From CADCTB01 sp964479465 (GTDB lineage Bacteria; Actinomycetota; Acidimicrobiia; Acidimicrobiales; AC-14), in NCBI GenBank assembly GCA_964479465.1, contig CAYZMG010000010.1, forward strand, positions 14,782-78,781: a DNA stretch of 64,000 nt. Reading direction: 5' to 3'. Position numbers and translations under genes: made by a program. Under the pieces are notes generated by a model. The model saw only the letters and a list, made by a program, of their open reading frames with translations. It did no database searches and had not been told where the DNA came from. The first letter of the stretch is position 1. Every line of letters starts with the position of its first letter. This document shows, one piece after another, positions 57,702-64,000 of the stretch.

Positions 57702-60465
57702 CCAGCTTGCGGGCCTCGCCGGCCCACAGGACCACGCTGGCCAGGGCGGTGCACAGCAGCCAGTCGCCGGCGCCGAGGGGCGTCGTGTCGAACGCGTCGT
57801 TGAGGAAGGGCACGTAGACCACCGCGACCTGGAGCAGGAGGGAGAGGGTGATCGCCCCCCAGAGCAGGGGGTTGGTGAACAGGTGGTGGAAGGCGCTCAC
57901 CCGGTCGGAGCGGGCGTTGAAGCAGTTGAAGAGCTGGGCCAGCACCAGGGTGGTGAAGGCCAGGGTGCGGGCCTCGCTGAGCGTGCCCGAGCCCTCGACC
58001 AGGCCCCCCGGCAGGCCAATGTCGAGGGCCAGGAGTGACACCACGGCCATGACGAACCCGACGAAGATGACGCCGGCCCGCATCTCCCGGTCGATGACCC
58101 GGTCGGTCATCCGGCGCGGAGGGCGGGCCATCACGTCATCGGGCGGCGGGTCGACCCCCATGGCCAGCGCCGGCGCGGTGTCGGTGAGGAGGTTGATCCA
58201 GAGGATCTGGGTGGCCAGCAGCGGCACGGCCACCTCCCCGCCGGCGTCGCGCAGGCCGATGGCGCCGGCGCCGACCACGCCCAGGAGCATGGTGAGCACC
58301 TCGCCGGCGTTGGAGGACAGCAGGTAGCGCAGGAACTTGCGGATGTTCGAGAAGATGCCGCGGCCCTCCTCCACCGCGGCGACGATGGTGGCGAAGTTGT
58401 CATCCGCGAGGATCATCTTCGCCGCCTCCTTCGTCACGTCGGTGCCCGTGATGCCCATGGCCACGCCGATGTCGGCGGTCTTCAGCGCCGGGGCGTCGTT
58501 CACCCCGTCGCCGGTCATGGCCACGACGTTGCCCTCGGCCTGCAGGGCGTCGACGATGCGCAGCTTGTGCTCGGGCGCCACCCGGGCATACACGGAGGTA
58601 TTCCTCACCACCTCCTGGAAGGCGTCGTCGTCGAGGCGGTCGATCTCCACGCCGGAGATTGTCGGGTGGCCGGCCTCGACGATCCCGAGCTCGCCGGCGA
58701 TGCGAGCAGCGGTGCGGGGATGGTCGCCGGTGATCATGACGACGCGGATGCCGGCCCGGTGCGCCTGACCGATGGCCACCTTGGCCTCGTCCCGGGGTGG
58801 GTCGATGATGCCCACCACGCCGGCGAAGGTGAGGCCGTGCTCCACCTCCTCGCCGGCGCCCGCCGGCAAGGAGGCCGGCGCCGGCCGGTAGGCGACGGCG
58901 AGCGTACGAAGGGCGGCGTCGGCCAGGGTGTCGACGGAGGCGAGGATGGCGCTCCGGCGGTCATCGTCGAGGGGGACGGCGCCATGGCCGACCTCTTCGT
59001 GGGTGCAGCGGGTCAGGAGCACGTCGGGAGCGCCCTTGGTGACCACCGTCAGGCGGTCGTCGTGGTAGGTGTCGGTCTCCAGCGTGCTCATGAGCTTGCG
59101 CTCCGAGGTGAAGGGGACCTCGCCGACCCGCCGGAAGCGCGTGGTGCGCTCTTTGTCGAAGCCACCCTTGCGCTCGGCCACCAGGAACGCGGCCTCGGTG
59201 GGGTCTCCGATGACCACCCACCGGCCGTCCTCTTCCCGTAGCGAGGCGTCGTTGGCCAGGCTGCCGCCGGACAGGACGATGTGAACCTCGTCGCGCAGGT
59301 CGCCGGCGCCGAGCGGCTGCCCGCCGGCGAGCAGCTCGCCCTCCGGCTCGTAGCCGGTGCCGGTGACCTCGACCTCGCCGGAGCGGGTGACGATCCGCTG
59401 GATGGTCATCTCGTTGCGGGTGAGGGTGCCGGTCTTGTCCGAGCAGATCACCGAGGCGGACCCGAGCGTCTCGACCGACGACAGCTCCTTGACGATGGCG
59501 TTCTTGGCCGCCATCCGCTGCACGCCGAGGGCGAGGACCACGGAGAGCACGGCGGGAAGGCCCTCCGGCACCGCGGCCACGGCGAGGGACACGCCGACGA
59601 GGAGCACGTCGACCAGATCCGACGCCCCGTCGATGTCCGAGGTGGCCAGGATGGCGCCCATCACGATCAGGGCGATGACCATGACTGCGATGCCCAGCGT
59701 CCGGCCGACCAGGCGGATCTCGGTCTGGAGCGGCGTGGGCTCCTGCTCTGTCCGGCCCAGGAGGGCGGCAATGCGGCCGATCTCGGTGGCCATGCCCGTG
59801 CCGGTGACCACGGCCCGTCCCCGGCCCCGGGTCACGGCTGTCCCGCTGAAGACCAAGTTCACCCGGTCGCCCAGCGCGACCTCGCCGGCGAGCGTGGTGG
59901 TCTCCTTGAGGACCGGTTCGCTCTCGCCGGTGAGCGACGCCTCGGCGACGGTGAGTGACGCCGCGTCCACCAACCGGCCGTCGGCGCTGACCGCGTCGCC
60001 CTCGGCCAGGACCAGAACATCGCCGGGCACCACGTCCGCCGAGGGGATGCGCTGCTCCTGGCCGTCGCGCAGCACCGTCGACGAGGCGGCGGCCATGCGC
60101 TGGAGGGCGGCCACGGCCTGCTCGGCGCGGGCCTCCTGCACGTAGCCCAGGACGGCATTGGCGACGAGGATCACCGCGATCACCACCGCCTCGAAGGGGA
60201 CGCCTTCAGCGCCTTCGAGCAACCAGGTCAGGATCGAGATGGCGACTGCGGCGAGCAGCAGGAAGACAAGAGGGTCGACGAACTGGGCCAGCAGCTTCCG
60301 CCACGCCGGCACCGGGGCGGTGGCGTCCAGGCGGTTCGGCCCCACCCGGGCCAGCCGGGCCGCGGCCTCGGCGCCGCTGAGGCCCGCCGATGGGTCCGTG
60401 CCCAGCTGGTCGACGACCATGGCGGCGTCGACCAGCCACGGTTCGGCCGGCCGCCCCACCGACAC
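57685..60465 (-). CDS. P2-type cation-transporting ATPase (Ca2+/Na+-like)
   Basis: The 926-residue protein has the full P-type layout: N-terminal cation ATPase domain, actuator TGES (ASLTGESEPV), phosphorylation site SDKTGTLTRNE (Asp343), hinge MTGDGVNDAPALK and C-terminal helices. The membrane motif AAVPEGLPAVLSVVLALG (PEGLP) puts it in the P2 group with SERCA/PMCA-like bacterial pumps. Ca2+ is the likeliest ion, but Na+ or Mn2+ cannot be excluded. It lies 5 bases after the universal stress gene. Confidence 0.9.
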   Translation of the reverse strand: MSVGRPAEPWLVDAAMVVDQLGTDPSAGLSGAEAAARLARVGPNRLDATAPVPAWRKLLAQFVDPLVFLLLAAVAISILTWLLEGAEGVPFEAVVIAVILVANAVLGYVQEARAEQAVAALQRMAAASSTVLRDGQEQRIPSADVVPGDVLVLAEGDAVSADGRLVDAASLTVAEASLTGESEPVLKETTTLAGEVALGDRVNLVFSGTAVTRGRGRAVVTGTGMATEIGRIAALLGRTEQEPTPLQTEIRLVGRTLGIAVMVIALIVMGAILATSDIDGASDLVDVLLVGVSLAVAAVPEGLPAVLSVVLALGVQRMAAKNAIVKELSSVETLGSASVICSDKTGTLTRNEMTIQRIVTRSGEVEVTGTGYEPEGELLAGGQPLGAGDLRDEVHIVLSGGSLANDASLREEDGRWVVIGDPTEAAFLVAERKGGFDKERTTRFRRVGEVPFTSERKLMSTLETDTYHDDRLTVVTKGAPDVLLTRCTHEEVGHGAVPLDDDRRSAILASVDTLADAALRTLAVAYRPAPASLPAGAGEEVEHGLTFAGVVGIIDPPRDEAKVAIGQAHRAGIRVVMITGDHPRTAARIAGELGIVEAGHPTISGVEIDRLDDDAFQEVVRNTSVYARVAPEHKLRIVDALQAEGNVVAMTGDGVNDAPALKTADIGVAMGITGTDVTKEAAKMILADDNFATIVAAVEEGRGIFSNIRKFLRYLLSSNAGEVLTMLLGVVGAGAIGLRDAGGEVAVPLLATQILWINLLTDTAPALAMGVDPPPDDVMARPPRRMTDRVIDREMRAGVIFVGFVMAVVSLLALDIGLPGGLVEGSGTLSEARTLAFTTLVLAQLFNCFNARSDRVSAFHHLFTNPLLWGAITLSLLLQVAVVYVPFLNDAFDTTPLGAGDWLLCTALASVVLWAGEARKLVTRRR

Positions 60466-60470
60466 GGCGC

Positions 60471-60905
60471 CTACCGGTGGCTGGGGATGATCACCACCGG
60501 GCAGGTTGCGTGATGGGCGACCTGCTGGCTCACCGAGCCGAGGAGGAGCCCGGTGAAGCCGCCGCGGCCGCGCGACCCGACCACGACGAGGTCGGCGTCC
60601 TCGGCCATGTCGAGCAGGGCCCGGGCCGGCGCGCCGGAGACCACGTGGCTCTCGATGCCCTGGGGCAGCCCGGTGGTGTCGATCGCGTCCAGCACGTCGG
60701 CCACCGTGCGCTCCGCTGCGTCTTCGAAGATCTCGGGCTCCACGCCGCCGGCGGTGACGACCGAGCCCACGGCGACCGCGGCCGGCTCCAGCCAGGCGTG
60801 GACGACCACCAGGTGGGCGTCACGGAGCTTTGCTTCAGCGACGGCCCACTCGAGCGCCCGGCGGGCGCCCTGGCTGCCGTCGATGCCCACCACGATTCGC
60901 TGCAT
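60471..60905 (-). CDS. Universal stress protein (UspA family)
   Basis: ATG 60905 (MQRIVVGIDGSQGARR), 144 residues. The single Usp domain has the ATP-binding signature GSRGRGGFTGLLLGSVSQQVAHHATCPVVII. It belongs to the nucleotide-binding branch and is likely induced by stress. Co-transcribed with the P-type ATPase downstream, a common pairing in actinobacteria. Confidence 0.9.
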   Translation of the reverse strand: MQRIVVGIDGSQGARRALEWAVAEAKLRDAHLVVVHAWLEPAAVAVGSVVTAGGVEPEIFEDAAERTVADVLDAIDTTGLPQGIESHVVSGAPARALLDMAEDADLVVVGSRGRGGFTGLLLGSVSQQVAHHATCPVVIIPSHR

Positions 60906-60953
60906 TCCTGGTCTCCTGATCTCGGCCGACGTCCAAGTGTCTATCGTCTCTGG

Positions 60954-61742
60954 ATGACGACAGCGTTCCAGGGGGCCATCTTCGACGTCGACGGCGTGCT
61001 GGTCGACACGCCCCACGAGCGAGCCTGGCGCGACACGCTCCGTGAGCTGATGGAGTCGGAGTGGTCCGGGATCCGGGCGGAGACGACGTGGTCGCCCGAT
61101 GCCTTCACCCCCCAGGTGTACCAGGCGCTGGTGTCAGGCAAGCCGCGGATGAACGGCGCCCGGTCCGCCCTCGACCACTTCGGTGTGCCCGACGCCGGCG
61201 CCCGAGCCGTCGATTACGCCGACCGCAAGCAGGAGGTGGTTGTGCGCCTCATCGAGGCCGGCGATTTCACCGCCTACGCCGACGCCCTCCGCTTCATCAT
61301 CGCCATGAAGGACGCCGGCCTGGCCGTGGCCGCCGCCTCGTCGTCGAAGAACGCCGGGTTGTTCCTGCGCACGATCCGCCTCGACACCTTCGTATCGGAA
61401 CACGGGATCTCCTCGTCGTCGGTCGGGCCGGGGTGCACGCTGCTCGACTTCTTCGACGCCGATGTCTCCGGGCGCGACTTCGAGCACGGGAAGCCCCATC
61501 CGGAGATGTTCCTCACCGCGGCGGCGGAGCTCGGAGTGGCGCCGGCGGCGGCCATGGTGCTCGAGGACGCCACCGCCGGCGTGCAGGCCGCCAAGGCGGG
61601 CGACATGGCCGCCGTGGGGATCGCCCGGCACGACGATCACGCCCTGCTGGTCGCCGCCGGCGCCGACATCGTGGTGGAGTCGCTCGACGAGGTCGACCTG
61701 GACGCGCTGGCCGGCGGAAAGTTGGCGAGGAAGCCGTCGTAG
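60954..61742 (+). CDS. HAD-superfamily phosphatase (beta-phosphoglucomutase-like)
   Basis: ATG 60954, 262 residues. HAD motifs are I FDVDGVLVDTP (nucleophile Asp and acid Asp), II AASSSKN, III with GKPHPEMFL and IV LEDATAGVQAAKAG, with a helical C1 cap, as in beta-phosphoglucomutases and related sugar phosphatases. No ribosome site precedes it; TATCGT just upstream suggests a leaderless start. A maltose/trehalose phosphorylase partner is not adjacent, so the substrate is open. Confidence 0.85.
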   Translation: MTTAFQGAIFDVDGVLVDTPHERAWRDTLRELMESEWSGIRAETTWSPDAFTPQVYQALVSGKPRMNGARSALDHFGVPDAGARAVDYADRKQEVVVRLIEAGDFTAYADALRFIIAMKDAGLAVAAASSSKNAGLFLRTIRLDTFVSEHGISSSSVGPGCTLLDFFDADVSGRDFEHGKPHPEMFLTAAAELGVAPAAAMVLEDATAGVQAAKAGDMAAVGIARHDDHALLVAAGADIVVESLDEVDLDALAGGKLARKPS

Positions 61743-61762
61743 GCCCGTCACGGGCTGGCAGG

Positions 61763-63169
61763 ATGGCCCGGATGCGGACGAACGGAGCAACACAGCGCAC
61801 CTCCGGCGTCGACGCAGTTCCCCACGACCCCGTGGGCGAGGCGGTGGCCGATGCGCTCTCGGAGATGTTGGCCGGCGCCACCGTGGAGCTCTCCTACGCG
61901 CCCGACTCGGCTCCGGCCCCGCTACCGGCCACCGAACCGGGGATGGCCATGGCTACCGGGCCCGGCCCACCCGGCTGGCAGACCACCGTGATCGTGCGCC
62001 TGCACGAGCGCGTCGCCCGCCTGCTCGACTCCGACCACCCCACGTCGCTGGCCGAGCTCCTCGCCGGCCTACCCAGGGCCGGCGTGGCGGCCGCGGCCCG
62101 GTTCCGCCACCACGTCGAGAGCAGCGCCGTGCCCCTGAACGCCCCGCTGCGCCGGGCCCTGCGCGACACCGTCGCCGCCGAGCTCCTCGCCGGCCACTTG
62201 GCGTCGCGAGTCGGCAAGCCGGTGCCCACCGCCCTGATCGACGAGTCGGTCCAGTTCCTCATCGAGCTCAGCGGCACCCGGGTGGAATCCCACGAGCTGA
62301 CCCACGGCGTCGTGATCGCCGATGTCCTGGTCGACGCCCCCCGCCTGGAGTTCCGATACCCCCGCGACGTCCGGGCGGCCAAGCGGGCGCCACTCCTGTT
62401 CGACGGCCAGCGCGCCGTACTGGTCGTCGACCTCCAGGGCCGAGCCCGAACCGAGCTCCAGCGCCATCGGTTCCAGCGCCTGGCCCCTGGCGCCCGTCTC
62501 GAGGAGGCTGGCAACGACGACTCCCTGGAGAGCGGCTCGCTGGTGGCCGAGGCCACCGCCGCCCTCGGCGGTATCGGTTTCTACGTCCGCGCCGACCGCA
62601 GCATCTGGACCTTCGCTGATGGCGTCCCCCTTCTCGTTCGCAGCGGCGAGCACTGGACCGCCTTTCCCCTGGAGCTGACCGCCTCGATCGAGAACATGAT
62701 CGGCGAGGGCCCCGCCGCCGCCCTGCTGGCCCGGGCCGCGTTCATGATCTCGGCCCAGCCCTGGGGCGCCATTCTGGCGGTGGTCGACGACCCCTCGGCC
62801 CTCGACGGCACGGTGTCACCTAAGGACCGCTACGACCTCCGCAACGACATCGACCCGACGGCCATGCGCCCCGAGACCCGGCTGCACCATCTCATCGACG
62901 CCGCAGATCTCGACGAGCACACCCTGGTCCGCCTTGCCACCCTCGACGGCGCCACCGTCCTCGACCGAACCGGTGCCCTGATCGCCTACGGCGCCATCGT
63001 CAGCAGCGCCGACAGCCAGCACGAGGGCGCCCGCACCGCAGCGGCCAAGACCCTTTCAGAGACGGCGCTGGTCGTCCTCAAGGTCTCCGTCGACGGTGAT
63101 ATCACCATCTTCCGCAAGGGCCGGGCGCTGACCACTCTCCTCGGGCGGGCGCACGACACCGGCGTCTGA
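61763..63169 (+). CDS. DisA_N-like (diadenylate cyclase-fold) protein with altered active site
   Basis: ATG 61763 or 61772; 468 residues. The C-terminal about 110 residues align to the DisA_N/DAC domain: LVRLATLDGATVLDRTGAL keeps the DGA motif (395-397). The RHR motif that binds the phosphates is replaced by EGARTAAA (421-428), while the end LVVLKVSVDGDITIFRKG is preserved. The N-terminal about 350 residues look like a separate sensor, similar in layout to proteins with DACN-type sensors. Either a divergent cyclase, a nucleotide sensor or an inactive paralogue. Its last 114 bases overlap the convergent DUF1269 gene. Confidence 0.65.
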   Translation: MARMRTNGATQRTSGVDAVPHDPVGEAVADALSEMLAGATVELSYAPDSAPAPLPATEPGMAMATGPGPPGWQTTVIVRLHERVARLLDSDHPTSLAELLAGLPRAGVAAAARFRHHVESSAVPLNAPLRRALRDTVAAELLAGHLASRVGKPVPTALIDESVQFLIELSGTRVESHELTHGVVIADVLVDAPRLEFRYPRDVRAAKRAPLLFDGQRAVLVVDLQGRARTELQRHRFQRLAPGARLEEAGNDDSLESGSLVAEATAALGGIGFYVRADRSIWTFADGVPLLVRSGEHWTAFPLELTASIENMIGEGPAAALLARAAFMISAQPWGAILAVVDDPSALDGTVSPKDRYDLRNDIDPTAMRPETRLHHLIDAADLDEHTLVRLATLDGATVLDRTGALIAYGAIVSSADSQHEGARTAAAKTLSETALVVLKVSVDGDITIFRKGRALTTLLGRAHDTGV

Positions 63170-63721
63170 GGAAGCGGGGACGGCGGTGACGCCGCGGGAC
63201 CGGAGGGCCTGCTCGAGCTCCAGGCGCAGGGGCTCGGGCACATCGGTGGAGATCAGTTCGCCGCCGTACCGACTGAGCTCCTTCAGGACCTGGCCTTTGT
63301 TCTCGACCGTGACCAGCAGCAGTAGGGCCGAACGCTCGGCCTCCAGCCAGTCCGACATCTGCCGCACCCAGTCGTCGGCCAAGCCCTTGTCGACCAGTTT
63401 CCCGTAGAGGGCGCCGGCCGCCGCCCCACCCACGATGGCCAAAGGCCCCACGAAGAGCCCGGCCAGCAGCCCCCACCACGTGCCCATCAGGGCGCCCTTG
63501 CCCGGCGTGACGTCGACGGTCTCGACCGTCTGGGCCCTGCCGTTGGCGTCCTTGGCCAGGATCACCGCGTCGCCGATCCGCAGCGCCCCCTCCTGCTGGA
63601 GGTGCATCAGGTTGACGAGCACCTCCGTAGCCCGGTTGGGCTTGTCGAAGGCGATGCAGACCAGGTGCTCCTTGGCGCCGGCGCCGGCGCTCGGGCTGGA
63701 GAGATTCTCGAGATCGGTCAT
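63056..63721 (-). CDS. DUF1269 membrane protein
   Basis: ATG 63721 (MTDLENLSSP), 221 residues. It shows the DUF1269 pattern: LVCIAFDKPNRATEVLVNL, ILAKDANGRAQ, and the glycine-rich hydrophobic hairpin GTWWGLLAGLFVGPLAIVGG / AAAGALYGKLVDKGLADDWV, then LLLLVTVENKGQVLKELSRYGGEL. Function unknown; the fold recalls ferredoxin-like ligand-binding modules with a membrane hairpin. The acidic C-terminus is encoded opposite the end of the DisA_N-like gene. Confidence 0.8.
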   Translation of the reverse strand: MTDLENLSSPSAGAGAKEHLVCIAFDKPNRATEVLVNLMHLQQEGALRIGDAVILAKDANGRAQTVETVDVTPGKGALMGTWWGLLAGLFVGPLAIVGGAAAGALYGKLVDKGLADDWVRQMSDWLEAERSALLLLVTVENKGQVLKELSRYGGELISTDVPEPLRLELEQALRSRGVTAVPASSDAGVVRPPEESGQRPALAEDGDITVDGDLEDDQRRL

Positions 63722-63808
63722 GCTCGCCCCTTCTGAAGTCCTCACGCCCGGTCGACGCATCGTGCATCGTCGCGCGCCACGGCGCCGGCGGCTGACGGGC
63801 GCCCCGCA

Positions 63809-64000
63809 TCACGCCGCCCTCCCCGACCGCCCGGGATGCCGGGGGTCACGCGGCGCCACGAAGGCCCGTTTCCCCCGCCCGTCGACCAACGCCCAGTTGT
63901 CGATGGTCTTGAGGTCGTGGTGATGGGAACAAAGCCGGTCGAGCAGGTCCAGCACCGTGGTGTGGCTGGCGGCCCAGTCGACCCGGTGGTCGTTCTCCAG
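63809..64000 (-). CDS. HNH-endonuclease-type protein, C-terminal end (partial)
   Basis: Only the last 63 codons are in the window. The peptide ENDHRVDWAASHTTVLDLLDRL followed by CSHHHDLKTIDNW and LVDGRGKRAFV is the C-terminal HNH segment of actinobacterial DUF222/13E12-type proteins (His in ENDHRVDWA, then SHHHDLKT). The rest of the gene lies beyond 64000. These genes are present in many copies in Acidimicrobiia and other actinobacteria, often linked to mobile DNA. Confidence 0.75.
   Translation of the reverse strand: MENDHRVDWAASHTTVLDLLDRLCSHHHDLKTIDNWALVDGRGKRAFVAPRDPRHPGRSGRAA

Overview
The window is GC-rich actinobacterial DNA. GTG starts, stop/start overlaps (ATGA, GTGA) and leaderless-looking starts are frequent. 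A WhiB remnant, a DUF222/HNH-type gene end, a Tad pilus locus and an amidase with three C-terminal repeats suggest an uncultured member of the class Acidimicrobiia; that placement is inference. Two 10-N runs (4232-4241 and 8569-8578) show that this is a scaffold with assembly gaps.

Bases 1 to about 25,700 form an accessory region: three mobile elements appear to be stacked at one tRNA-Pro(GGG) gene. A 51-bp perfect direct repeat, reading from the tRNA anticodon loop to its 3' CCA, lies at 7618-7668 and 23193-23243. The intact tRNA is probably left of the window. Element 1 (before 7618) is the right end of a phage-like element: small HTH proteins, a fused prohead protease/HK97 capsid protein, a tape measure protein and small accessory genes, one cut by an in-frame amber codon. 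Element 2 (7618-23243, about 15.6 kb) looks like an integrative mobilizable element. It has a tyrosine integrase, an excisionase-like protein, an XRE regulator, a MobF relaxase and a TraD/VirD4-type coupling ATPase, but no other conjugation genes. Its cargo is anti-phage: a SIR2-domain protein and a three-gene operon of a MutL/MORC-like GHKL ATPase, a DUF4420-type PD-(D/E)XK protein and a Z1-domain ATPase. It also carries 11-bp repeats inside both ends that look like integrase arm sites. Element 3 (after 23193) is decayed: a dead integrase, a truncated toxin beside an intact XRE antitoxin, and a frameshifted unknown gene.

From about 25.7 kb the content is chromosomal. It begins with lgt, then an ArsR-rhodanese regulator, an MBL-fold/double-rhodanese protein and an MFS transporter (a probable persulfide-handling operon), then a STAS protein and a YihY/BrkB membrane protein. 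A tightly overlapping operon follows: GH15 glycosidase, zwf, MscS and DUF2254. After it come an ABC exporter pair, a group 2 sigma factor and a small membrane protein.

Bases 41.5-49.5 kb hold a minus-strand Tad (type IVc) pilus/secretion locus: TadE, TadG, CpaB, CpaE, TadA, a vWA-TadB fusion, TadC and an HPt protein. It is flanked by a histidine kinase/LuxR regulator pair and a CheY-like receiver/HEAT-repeat pair. The last part holds an ECF-type sigma factor with a probable membrane anti-sigma partner, a secreted peptidoglycan amidase, a P2-type cation ATPase with a universal stress protein, a HAD phosphatase, a DisA_N-like protein lacking the RHR signature, a DUF1269 membrane protein and the end of an HNH-endonuclease-type gene.
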